Shown piece after piece: positions 55,578 to 64,000 of a stretch of DNA of 64,000 nucleotides. Source of the stretch: Dactylorhiza incarnata (Eukaryota; Streptophyta; Magnoliopsida; Asparagales; Orchidaceae); NCBI GenBank assembly GCA_033032865.1, contig JAWHQI010000185.1, positions 620,001 to 684,000 of the forward strand, written 5' to 3'. Made by a program: the position numbers and the translations under genes. The notes under the pieces are model-generated. The model saw nothing but the letters and a program-made list of their open reading frames with translations, searched no databases and was not told the origin of the DNA. The stretch's first letter is position 1. Each line of letters opens with the position of its first letter.

Positions 55578-57100
55578 CTCCCCCTTGAAGTGGGAAGTGG
55601 AAACTAGCCCAAGTAAAATCCGCAACTGAGTAAACGGTCCCTTCGCCATCGGCTTTGTGAATATGTCTGCAACATTGTCCGCACTCTGAACATGCTTGAC
55701 CATAAGAGATCCTCCCAATACCTTTTCACGAATGAAATGGTGCTCAATCTCAATATGCTTGGTCCTCGTGTGACAGACTTGATTATTAACCAGTTTGAGA
55801 GCACTCTCATTGTCCCCGCATAGCATAGTGGGACCTCAAACCTCCTCATGAATGTCCTCCACCAACCTCCTGAGCCAAATGGCTTCCTGAGCTACCAAGG
55901 CCGAAGCCTTGTATTCCGCTTCTGTGGTAGATACGGACACCGAGTCCTGCTTTTTGCTGCACCAAGAAATAGCTGTGGGGCCTGTCATAAAGACAAAACC
56001 AGACATTGATCTCCGATCATCCATGTCTCCCCCGCAATCAGCATCTATGAATCCATGCAACTCCAAGCTTGACCCTCCCCTATATAGGAGACCCAGATCA
56101 GAGGTCGACTTCACATACTTCAAAATTCCTTTTGCCGCCAGAAGATGAGGCTTCCGTGGTTCCACCATGTACCGACTCACCTTGCCAACTGCATAAGCAA
56201 TATCAGGCCTTGTGATCGTCAAGTAGATCAAGCTCGCAACCAGAGCTCAGAACACCAACGGATCAGATAGAACTCTCCCCTCATCCTTCCGAAGTTTGTG
56301 ATGCTGTTCCAGAGGTATAGTGCTGCTCTTCCCTTCCTCCATGCTAAATCGTTGAACGATCCGCTCCGCATATCCAGCCTGAGAAACGAGCACTCCGCTC
56401 TCCCGCCTCTGAACCTCGAATCCAAGGAAATGGTGAAGCTCACCCAGATCCTTCATCTCAAATTTAATAGCAAGCTCGGCTCTCAGCCTTGCTACAGCCT
56501 CCTTTGAGTTCCCAGTGACAATCATGTCATCCACATACAGCAGAACAATAACCCGAAGCACCCCCTCCTTCTTGACAAACAAACTAGAATCAGAGTCTGA
56601 AGCAAAAAACCCGCAGAATAGAAGATACTCCGCGATCTTCCCGTACCACACCCGAGGCGCTTGCTTCAACCCATACAGGGCCTTCTTCATTTTGCAGATG
56701 TAGTCCGGACAATCCTCCGAGATGAAGCCCGGCGGTTGGATCATGAATATATCCTTGTCAATCTCTCCGTATAAGAAAGCATTCTTCACATCGAGCTGCC
56801 AAATCTCCCATCCACTGGATGCCGCCAAAGCAATAACAAATCGGACCGAAGTCATCTTTGCCACTGGACTGAACTTCTCATCATAATTTCTCCGTACTAC
56901 TGTGAGAACCCGCAAGCTACAAGGTGATCCTTGTATCGCTCGATCGTATCGTCAGCCTTCTTCTTGAGTTTATAGACGCACTTGCATGTCACAGGGGTAA
57001 TGCCCTTGGGCCTGGGCACTAGAGACCAAGTCTCATTCTTCTTGAGTGCATCCATCTCCTCTTGCATAGCAATGTCCCACTGCTTCACGCCTTTGGCCTT
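55572..57100 (-). pseudogene. C3 reverse transcriptase and RNase H
   Basis: Continues gag-pol after the TAG at 57101-57103. The N-terminal RT part (57088-56897, WSLVPRPKG) is followed by a frameshift near 56905. The core (56915-56247) has [25 protein letters not shown] and an intact YVDDMIVTG. Stops at 56247 and 55836 interrupt RNase H, which shows GFIDADCGGD, SSTTEAEY-like TTEAEY and the closing NVADIFTKPM. A polypurine tract (minus CTTCAAGGGGGAG, 55578-55590) overlaps the final codons. With three stops and one frameshift, it is nearly intact. Confidence 0.92.
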
Positions 57101-59641
57101 CTAAAAGCTCGATGGCTCCCTCTCATCCAAGGGACCAACAAAGAAACATGAGACGAAGCTCACCATGTTTCCTCCTGTGTATCGATCCGGTGGCTTGATA
57201 GTCCTCTTCGACCTCCTAAGAGGTTGCATCTGACTAACCACCTCCTCAGCTGCTTCTTCTATGCTAGATCCTCTTCCAGATGATCTTGGAGCATCGCTCC
57301 CCCTGCTTCCAGAACCTGAAGCCTCCATCTCTGAGCTTGACACAACTGGAGCTCCTGGTGAAACAGGCAACTCCACTTGAAGATTTTCCGCAGCCTTCCC
57401 TTCTTCATCAACCATGCTCTCCGGTAGTTCAACTCTTGAACTCCCCTTGTAGGAAGTCACCTCATCGAACACCACATCCCGAGATACAATTGATCTTCGT
57501 GTCTCAGGATCCATGCATCTCCATCCCTTCTTCCGCTCATCATATCTAACAAAGACTAGCTTCCTTGCTTTCGCATCTAGCTTTGTCCGAAGAGCATCAG
57601 GGATATGCACATAACAGGTTGACCCAAACACCCGAAGGTATGCAACACTTGGTTTCTCCTTGAACATCAGTTCATGAGGGGTCTTCATGTTGATAGGACT
57701 TAGAGGCATCCTGTTGATGACGTATGCCGCACAAGACATTCCCTCCGCCCAGAAGGACTTTGGGATACTCTTGGCATGAAGCCAACATTTGCAAGTTTCC
57801 GTTAGATGAAGGATCTTCCGCTCTGCAACGCCATTTTGCTGTGGAGTATGGGCACAAGTGAGCTCTCTCCGGACGCCATGCTTCCTGCAAAAACTTGAGA
57901 ACTCGCCAGAGGTGAACTCCCCACCATAGTCAGTTCTCAATTTTTTCACCCGCAGGCCTAACCGACCTTCCACCAGCTCCTTGAACTCCACGAACTTCGC
58001 AAAAGCTTCTAACTTCTCATTCAAAAAATATACCCAGACATATCTGGTGTAATCGTCAATCAACACAAACATATATTTGTTGCCTCCAAGGATTGGGGTG
58101 GCAGTCAGTCCCATCAAATCACCGTGAATGCACTCCAACGGCGCTTTGCATCTTGTTTGCGATTTATCAAATGGAAGTCGATGAGACTTACCAAACTGAC
58201 ATCCCGCAGAAACTTGACCGTCTCCATAGGAGAACAAGCTAGGCAAGCCCTTGACAAGGCCCCTTACCGCCATGCCTACATGCCCCAACCTTTCATGCCA
58301 GATAGCCGGGCTATCATTGGTCTTCATCTTATCAACATAGGTACTTGTTGATAAAACGAACAAGTCCTTCACCCGCTTTCCAACATGAATAACATCTCCC
58401 TTTATCTCTGGTTGAGTTTTAAGAAACTTCACTTCTGTTGGGCCAAACAGAACGTGATAACCGGCATCGACCACATTGGTCACAGAGAAGAGATTCTTCT
58501 TCATACCCGGCATGTGATAGACACTCCTCAATGTGAGTGGACCCTTATCACTGCTCAGAGAGACAACTCCTTCTTGTTCTACTGCATGAATAGAATTATA
58601 AGCCGTAATGATTGCATCGTTACCTGAGTAAGGTGCCAAAGAAGAGAATTTTGATTCATCCCCGGTGAGGTGATGCCCACATCCTGAATCCACTATCCAA
58701 TCCTCTTCGAAGTTGATGGCAGCCAAGGCCTTAACGGGCATAGCCGTCATATTAGCCGCAAAGGCTCCTCCCCATCCAGCTTCATCAGACTTTGGCTTCT
58801 CCTTCTCCGCTGCATGTCCCGGCTGAAGATTAACCCGACAATCTTTCTTGAAGTGCCCTGTCTTATTGCACCTGAAGCACCTTGGTCCCTCTCCCTTCTT
58901 CTTACCATCAGACTTAGGAGCATAGCACCTATCCGGCTGACCTAAAGTAGAGGGTCCATCATGACCCGGCTTCTTCTTCTCCCACTTCTTCTTCTTCTTC
59001 CCAGAGAACAAGACATCATTATCTCCCCCAGAGATAGAAGTCCCCGCCATCTGTCTTGCCAAACTTTCTCGCAAAGCAAGTAAGTTCTCCAGCTCCAACA
59101 GAGATGGTTGATTTTCCCAACCCTGAACTGACGTCACAAAGGCAAGATACTCCTTCCACAACCCGCTAATGATATGCCTCTTCTGTTTTGCCTCCGAGAT
59201 GGGCTCATCAGGGTCCAATGTAGAAATCTCTGATGTGCGGTTCTTCATCTTGAGATAGAAAGTAGAGATGGAAAGATCACCTTGAGAGGCCTTCGCCAAC
59301 TCATTTTCAAGAAACTGTAGCCGAGCTACATTCTTCTTATTAAACAGCCCGTCTAAAGACGTCCAAATCTCAGCAGCAGATTTACATCCAATGATGTGAT
59401 CGAAAAGCTCTGGTGAGATAGCCCTCTTGAGTGTGAACTCTGCCTTTGCATTAGTCCTCCTCCAAAGTCTCACATCTGCCATATTATCTCCTGCTAACGG
59501 AACTTCTTGTGTGTCATCTCCTCCAACTATCTCCCAAAGATCCTCGCCAAGTAAGTAACTCTCCATACATGACCTCCACTTCTTGTAGTTAGTCGATGTG
59601 AGGAGTTCAATACCAAGCCCTCTTGCGCACCTAGCTTTCAT
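57101..59641 (-). CDS. C3 gag-protease-integrase polyprotein, 846 codons open
   Basis: Start chosen at the ATG at 59641 (MKARCARGLG); upstream in-frame codons have only a GTG. Order: UBN2-type gag (LTSTNYKKWRSCMESYLLG, about residues 12-200), CCHC knuckle CFRCNKTGHFKKDC (255-268, all ligands present), protease WIVDSGCGHHLTG (Asp 318), pre-integrase (WHERLGHVG) and integrase. The integrase triad is D508 (HGDLMG), D571 (RTDYGGEF) and E607 (NGVAERK), with exactly 35 residues between the last two. The C-terminal part includes the copia hinge (RRSKRTIKPPDRY). The frame ends in TAG (57101-57103) just before RT. This may be a nonsense mutation, because RT follows in the same frame; a regulated stop is the less likely alternative. 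Intracellular role: virus-like particle, processing, integration. Confidence 0.93.
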   Translation of the reverse strand: MKARCARGLGIELLTSTNYKKWRSCMESYLLGEDLWEIVGGDDTQEVPLAGDNMADVRLWRRTNAKAEFTLKRAISPELFDHIIGCKSAAEIWTSLDGLFNKKNVARLQFLENELAKASQGDLSISTFYLKMKNRTSEISTLDPDEPISEAKQKRHIISGLWKEYLAFVTSVQGWENQPSLLELENLLALRESLARQMAGTSISGGDNDVLFSGKKKKKWEKKKPGHDGPSTLGQPDRCYAPKSDGKKKGEGPRCFRCNKTGHFKKDCRVNLQPGHAAEKEKPKSDEAGWGGAFAANMTAMPVKALAAINFEEDWIVDSGCGHHLTGDESKFSSLAPYSGNDAIITAYNSIHAVEQEGVVSLSSDKGPLTLRSVYHMPGMKKNLFSVTNVVDAGYHVLFGPTEVKFLKTQPEIKGDVIHVGKRVKDLFVLSTSTYVDKMKTNDSPAIWHERLGHVGMAVRGLVKGLPSLFSYGDGQVSAGCQFGKSHRLPFDKSQTRCKAPLECIHGDLMGLTATPILGGNKYMFVLIDDYTRYVWVYFLNEKLEAFAKFVEFKELVEGRLGLRVKKLRTDYGGEFTSGEFSSFCRKHGVRRELTCAHTPQQNGVAERKILHLTETCKCWLHAKSIPKSFWAEGMSCAAYVINRMPLSPINMKTPHELMFKEKPSVAYLRVFGSTCYVHIPDALRTKLDAKARKLVFVRYDERKKGWRCMDPETRRSIVSRDVVFDEVTSYKGSSRVELPESMVDEEGKAAENLQVELPVSPGAPVVSSSEMEASGSGSRGSDAPRSSGRGSSIEEAAEEVVSQMQPLRRSKRTIKPPDRYTGGNMVSFVSCFFVGPLDEREPSSF

Positions 59642-59715
59642 GGCAAACCTATGTGGTCTCTTCTTCACAAAGACGATGGAAACTCAAGTTGAACACTGCT
59701 TATCCACTCCAACAA

Positions 59716-59731
59716 CCTCGCTTTGATACCA
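59716..59731 (-). other. Primer binding site of C3 (initiator tRNA-Met)
   Basis: Minus-strand TGGTATCAAAGCGAGG directly abuts the LTR end at 59732. It differs from the tRNA-iMet complement at one base within the first twelve. Confidence 0.82.
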
Positions 59732-60674
59732 TGTTAAAATTTTTGATTTGAATCGTTTAGGAGTAAGCAGGAGTTGCATCAACTGAGTTATAGCCAAACA
59801 ACCACAATATGCCACACAACAACACAAAGCTTTATTGAATCACAATACTTGATTACAGTGCGAGGTATACATGGCGAGACATAATTCATAAGAATCACGA
59901 AGGAGAGAAGAACAAAACACACCAAAAACAAATCTGGCGGCTTGACAGGTAGAGACCGCTCGACTCCAGAGACCGCCTGGCTTGACTTGAGACCGCACGA
60001 ACAGAAAATAGGCAAGATGACCTGCACTGCCAAACCGCCACCTCAGACCGTACGGACTAGAGCTTATTGTACTGAACAAAGAACTGAACCTGTCGCCAGA
60101 CCGCAACTCAGATCGCCTAACCGCTGAAGCTCGCCTGATCGTCGAGTTCGCTGCGAACAGCACAAGAACAACATAAACTAGTTCGCAGACAAGCCGCTGC
60201 CGAACTGTTTATTCAAGCCGCTGGGAAATCACCAAGGAAGGAGACCGCAACCTGTTGACCGCAAACCTACGAACACAACAAGCAGTCAACTCGCTTCCGA
60301 GACCGCCCGACCTCAAAGTGAGACCGCACGAAACAACCCAGGCTCTAGTTCTATCAGTTCTCGTTATGAATGACGTCCCCTGCACCCCTATTTATAGGCG
60401 GGTAGACGGATGTCGTTACTGCACAAGAGAGATACAATCACCACCCGTCAGATCACGAGCAGTCTCACGAAGCAGACCGCGCGAACAGACCACTTGGACA
60501 ACAGCCTGTCCAAGACCGCAAGTCAACAGCAGACCGCGCACAAGCCATGCAAACTTGGAGCATTCCTTCCTTAGATCGCCAAGAGCAAAGCAAGAACATC
60601 TGGCCAACTTCAGACAAATCGCTAGATCGCCCAGCATAAGCCACCTGGTCACAGCGGTTACATAAGATCAGACC
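59732..60674 (-). mobile_element. 5' LTR of C3, truncated
   Basis: Matches 54403-55350 of the 3' LTR and stops at AGATCAGACC, where E2 begins. The missing 230 bp or so should lie to the right of E2. TATA box at about 60388-60397 on the minus strand. Confidence 0.92.
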
Positions 60675-62068
60675 TGTTGAAACCGATTTCTCGGCCTCTT
60701 GTGGAGCTCGGGGCCCTCACCGGAATGAGGGGCGGCTATCCCTTACTGATCCCTCGGAAAAGGTAGACTGAAGACTAGAAAAAAGACTAAGACCTTAGTC
60801 ACAGTGAGGAGGTCCCTCCACTAACCCAGAAGATCGTTGAGCGCTTCCCCTCCCAAGCCAAAGCTGAGACTCGGGCACTTTGGAGAGCTCTGGGAATGTT
60901 AACCAAGGAGAGCCTAAGGAGAGAGAAACTGAAGTGAAGTCCTCTCCAGAGGTGCCCTTGAGGTCTTATTTATAGGTTTTCTGATCTGGCCTGCAAATAG
61001 CAGGATCCCGCCTTCTGATTTTACTATCCGCACCTCAAATGGGCCTGTTAACAGCCAAACTCCGCTGTTTGGAGAAGCTAAAGGCAGACCACCAAGGGTA
61101 AAAGGGTAAATTGGCCCTAAACCTATGGGCCAGGAACTGCGAGAACCTTACTGCCGAAGCTCTCGCAGGCCTTCTTGCGAGCCCTGCTCGCGATGCCTCT
61201 TCTAGGCGATCGCCTTGCGAGGACCTCGCTGGCCCATTCTGGCAGTATCTGCCGAGGTCCGGTCTCGCGGGCCATCTCGCGAGACCGTCTCTAGACTCTG
61301 TCGGGCTCAACACGCCCTTCATCGAATGCAGAGCACTTCGTCGATCACGGACGAGCTCGGCGAATGCAGAACGTTGAATTGTTTGCCGACCGCTGAGACG
61401 GGCGGTTCGCCGACCGCTGAGACGGGTGGTTCGCCGACCGCTGAGACGGGCGGTTCACCGACCGCTGCTTCCCTGCTGTAATCTGTCGAGCGCCGTCCGA
61501 CGAATGCTGAGCCTCGTTCGTCTCTCGTCGAACGCTGAAATGAATTCACCGGATGCTGAGGCACTAGGCTTGCGAGCCTTCCCGCGAGGTCGCGTATTAA
61601 CTTTGCCACGCATTGAACATGTTTCGCTGAGCACCTCTTTACTGAACAAAGGTCTCTCCTGCCAGCGGCCTGCGAGGTCTCGGTTTGTCAGTCCTCGCTT
61701 GGCCCAGTCTTTTGAAGATATCTGCCGAGGTCTGGATCTCGCAATTCCTGTTGCGAGACCGTCCCTTTGGCTTTAATGAGCATAGAACACTTCGCCGACT
61801 TCTGATGATTTCACCGAACAGGGGTGGGCTTGACGAAGTCAGGTGAGCTCGACGATCATGGGAGAGTTCGTCGAACGCAGTATTGTCGAACTCAGAAATC
61901 TTCCTCAAGCGGCCTGCGAGCGCTTATCTCGCCGACCCTTCTCGCTCGCCCTTTAGTGAGCTCTCCGAGAGGAAAAGTCTTCGGCACTAAGGCCTCTATT
62001 CCTCATTACATCATCCTATTGCCTTCTTAGACCGCATCTCCTTTCCTGTCGAATATCGGGGTTGTACA
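60675..62068 (-). mobile_element. 3' LTR of E2
   Basis: Ends GGGGTTGTACA. It contains three tandem copies of GCCGACCGCTGAGACGGG(T/C)GGTTC-type sequence at 61385-61455 and TCGCGAG words (61130-61300). Minus-strand TATA CTATAAATAAGACC at about 60963-60976. Confidence 0.88.
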
Positions 62069-62134
62069 TAATCCCCGCTCTTCGCGATGATATTAATGCT
62101 CGCGAAGAAACATCCAACCCCTGGTATTCGCCAG

Positions 62135-63736
62135 TGATGCGCAAAACTATGCTTGCAAACGACAACGACAAGTGTACCGTATCGAATGTAGTATAGGTTA
62201 TAAAAACCAAGGTCGTATTAGACTCGGGGCGGTTGAGTACTCTTACTTCAAGAAAATCACTATTATCTTATCAATTAAAACTTGAGGTTGGTTTGCAAAA
62301 AAGAAAATTAAAATAAGAATTAAAAAAAGCGATTAGCACTCAATCTTGAATCACCTTGGAGATAAAAATAAGAATAAAGAATAAAAACGCATTCTCTTAA
62401 TAAAATAGCTTTGACCGTGGAGATTCCCGAATTATGAACGCACCTCTCTCGAGGATGCGCTCGCCTGAGTTTAGGTTGATCAATCGAACTCTCGTTCTAG
62501 AATCGAAACCCCTAAAACTCGCCTTATCGAAGTGAATCCCGCTATTGGCTTTTACTCCAATCCGGAATGGTAGCATCATCCTCTCTCGAGGATTGCATTC
62601 TACTCTTTTTATCCTTGAATGATCGATTCGCCTTACGAGCTTGTTCGGCTAACTAAAGAACGAAAACAAGAACGAGAATTATAATTCGAAAGTATAATCT
62701 CATTTCATTAAAATCAAGGATAAATCTTAAGCGTTTTTAGAAAAGAGAAAGAGCAATTCTAAATTACTTCAAAACCAATATTATTCCTTGGATCATCTCG
62801 GCCGAGTACTAATGAAATTTTAGGTACTCGTTGAGATTGAGGAATTGAAAGAAAATAAAAGAAATACATGAAGAGGTGAAAGAGAAATGAGAAAATAAAA
62901 TAACTATTTTATTAAATTGCTAAGAAAGTTACAAGCTAGGAATTGAAGATTACATACTATTGAAAAGAAAATACAATTGCAAAAAGAAAGAAGAAGCATA
63001 AGAACTACTAAAACATGAAACTAAAGACATGAAATGAAAGTTCTAATCCTCAAAATTGCTCCCCAAACATCTGGAAAAGCTGTCTTTATATAGCTGAAAA
63101 AATGAGGTTACACGCCCTTGGTCACGCCCGTGACCAAGGGCGTGTAAGGGGCGTGATCGAAGCAGCAGCGGAGAGGGCGCCTTTTGGAGTAATTGCGAGC
63201 GTTTCAGCCGTGTCACGCCCTAGGTCACGCCTGTGACCTGGGGCGTGTAATCTTGAAATAGTGTTGTTGGCGGGAAACTCTGGCGGGAAGAAGCGCGGGG
63301 CGAGTCACGCCCATGACCTGATGTCACGCCCTATGTCACGCCCGTGACCTGGGGCGTGTAACTTTAAATGACGTGGCAGGCGTGCTCTGGATGTTGTGGC
63401 GAGTCGCGGCTGTGACACTGGGTCACGCCCTTGGTCACGCCCGTGACCTGGGGTGTGTACTTGGCGAATTCTTCACGGAACGCTCCCTGGTGGCGGAATT
63501 GGGTCTGGAACACATCTTTGACTGTCACGCCCTTGGTCACGCCCGTGGCCTTGGGCGTGTACTTTGGATTTTTACTCAAAGTGCCCAGAAAACCTGCAAA
63601 ACACAAAATAAGCTTAAATTGGTTGAAGAAATTAAAAAGGAACAGATTAAATAAGAAAATACATATAAATTATATAAATTCAATTTAAAACTATATTAAA
63701 ATAATACTAAAAGATGAGTGCAAAAAGTACTCATCA
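62135..63736 (-). mobile_element. Solo LTR SL, Athila-like
   Basis: 1,602 bp flanked by a perfect TSD GCCAG (62130-62134, 63737-63741). On the minus strand it starts TGATGAGTAC and ends TTTTGCGCATCA, the same termini as A1's LTRs, although the body differs. A minus-strand TATA-like GCTATATAAAG lies at about 63089-63099. No PBS or gene is present. It is the innermost layer on the right side. ORFs crossing it are incidental. Confidence 0.93.
63105..63565. repeat. Palindromic repeat cluster in SL
   Basis: Five blocks of GGTCACGCCCGTGACC-type palindrome, each paired with flanking inverted arms TACACGCCC and GGGCGTGTA, lie near 63113, 63215, 63320, 63425 and 63525 at roughly 100-bp spacing. Each block can fold as a long hairpin. 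Confidence 0.88.
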
Positions 63737-63788
63737 GCCAGCCCCTTGATGATCTATCGGGAATCTTTAGTGGGGCCCACCCTAAGGG

Positions 63789-63798
63789 CTATAAATAT
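63789..63798 (+). promoter_or_regulatory. TATA-like box upstream of E2 antisense gene 1
   Basis: CTATAAATAT lies 75-84 bp before the ATG at 63873, with a pyrimidine-rich leader between. In E1 the matching position is AATAAATA near 42682, a weaker match. Suggests an independent plus-strand promoter. Confidence 0.5.
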
Positions 63799-63872
63799 CG
63801 TCCCGAGTCCTCAGCGGCGTGCGCCGCTACTTCCTTCCTTTTCTTTTTGCCCGGTACTGTAGCTGCCTGGAG

Positions 63873-64000
63873 ATGCCTCTTTCCGAAGAAGCCGAGGCTC
63901 GCCTGTGGGCGGTTAGGGCCGGCGGGCTACCCTCCACGACCAGGGTCCCCGCCTGGATGAACCGTCCGCCTCCCGCTCAGTCGCCGAAGACCAAGAAGGC
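63873..64000 (+). CDS. E2 antisense gene 1, first exon (partial)
   Basis: Starts MPLSEEAEARLWAVRAGG and stays open to the window edge (42 codons and a partial one). It aligns with exon 1 of the E1 copy: identical first six residues, a shared Trp-Met (AASWM/VPAWM) about 24 residues later and a Pro-rich stretch. DNA between the two copies is more diverged upstream than at this start. Product unknown. The remainder is outside the window. Confidence 0.55.
   Translation, partial: MPLSEEAEARLWAVRAGGLPSTTRVPAWMNRPPPAQSPKTKK

Larger units (their letters stand above)
36239..60674 (-). mobile_element. Tat-lineage Ty3/gypsy element E1 with antisense genes
   Basis: The 3' LTR at the left is in two parts around C2 (36239-36410 and 41179-42564) and runs TGTTGAAACC to TTGTACA on the plus strand. 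Reading rightward come a polypurine tract, two plus-strand gene-like units, a 94-bp tandem array, then minus-strand integrase, archaeal-type RNase H, Ty3-type RNase H, RT, protease and gag. The order RT-RH-aRH-INT is diagnostic of the Tat (Ogre/TatI-III) lineage. X and C3 are inserted in it. The gag start and 5' LTR are outside the window. It sits in S1; candidate TSD is GTATA (36234-36238), unconfirmed. Confidence 0.9.
54403..60674 (-). mobile_element. Ty1/copia element C3 (5' LTR cut by E2)
   Basis: The 3' LTR is 54403-55577 and the 5' LTR begins at 59732, cut at 60674 by E2. The PBS (59716-59731) is TGGTATCAAAGCGAGG on the minus strand. Gag, protease, integrase, RT and RNase H are all present in copia order. 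It is inserted in E1 gag; the candidate TSD is GAGCC (54398-54402), whose partner is outside the window. Of the pol-bearing elements here it is the least damaged. Confidence 0.93.
60675..64000 (-). mobile_element. E2, second member of the E1 (Tat) family, left end only
   Basis: It begins TGTTGAAACCGATTTCTCGG exactly as E1 does. The LTR is 60675-62068 (1,394 bp). It shares E1's polypurine junction and then the start of antisense gene 1. By analogy with E1 it is on the minus strand, this is its 3' LTR, and pol and gag lie beyond the window. SL is inserted 66 bp inside the LTR boundary. Confidence 0.85.

Noticed and set aside
60675..64000. Right-hand (5') LTR of E1 rather than a new element
   Set aside because: Sequence inside the LTR boundary continues into polypurine-type sequence and antisense gene 1 in the same left-to-right order as at E1's left end. 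It also cuts C3's 5' LTR, so it is a separate insertion, E2.

Overview
This window is nuclear DNA from a flowering plant, almost certainly one with a large repeat-rich genome. I found no ordinary host gene, rRNA, tRNA or CRISPR array. Essentially everything is LTR retrotransposon. The plant signatures are SIRE-like and other Ty1/copia elements primed by initiator tRNA-Met, Athila-type Ty3/gypsy elements with a tRNA-Asp-type primer site, a chromodomain (Tekay/Del-like) chromovirus, and a Tat-lineage gypsy element with a second (archaeal-type) RNase H. I cannot name the species.

The layout is a Russian doll, resolved from LTR ends and target-site duplications (TSDs). From 1 to 5296 there is gene-free LTR-like DNA full of tandem repeats, ending inside the gag relic of an old copia element, C1 (5297-6387, minus). 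A SIRE-like copia, S1 (minus), cuts C1 at 6388 and runs to 36238 before being cut again; its 5' end lies right of the window. S1 is split by Athila-like A1 (12287-34998, TSD CATCT). A1's 5' LTR is split by chromovirus G1 (12683-28867, minus, TSD CTTTA). G1 is split by Athila-like A2 (16327-23408, TSD ATCGG/ACCGG). To the right, S1 is cut at 36239 by Tat element E1 (minus), which fills the window to 60674. E1's 3' LTR holds a non-autonomous copia, C2 (36411-41173, TSD GCTTC). E1's RT holds a solo LTR, X (51029-52272, TSD AGGAA). E1's gag holds copia C3 (54403-60674+). C3's 5' LTR is cut by E2 (60675 onward), a second member of the E1 family, and E2 is cut by an Athila-like solo LTR, SL (62135-63736, TSD GCCAG). 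The chain C1>S1>E1>C3>E2>SL is six deep.

The polyproteins are mostly broken. C3 keeps an 846-codon gag-protease-integrase frame. G1, S1 and E1 are degraded but almost fully recognisable. A1, A2 and C2 are non-autonomous: A2 has only gag and protease, C2 only a gag fragment, and A1 only a 376-codon acidic zinc-knuckle ORF.

The most interesting unit is E1/E2. Between integrase and the 3' LTR, E1 carries two gene-like units on the strand opposite to gag-pol. Each is upstream of or preceded by TATA-like sequence, each is interrupted by short GT-AG introns, and the second resembles the 'putative gypsy-type transposon' (Transposase_28-like) family followed by coiled coil. The start of the first unit is conserved in E2. 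Antisense orientation would explain how introns survive retrotransposition. Two further patterns recur: each LTR family has its own dense set of short CG-containing palindromic or repeated words, and some of these words are shared between copia and gypsy LTRs.
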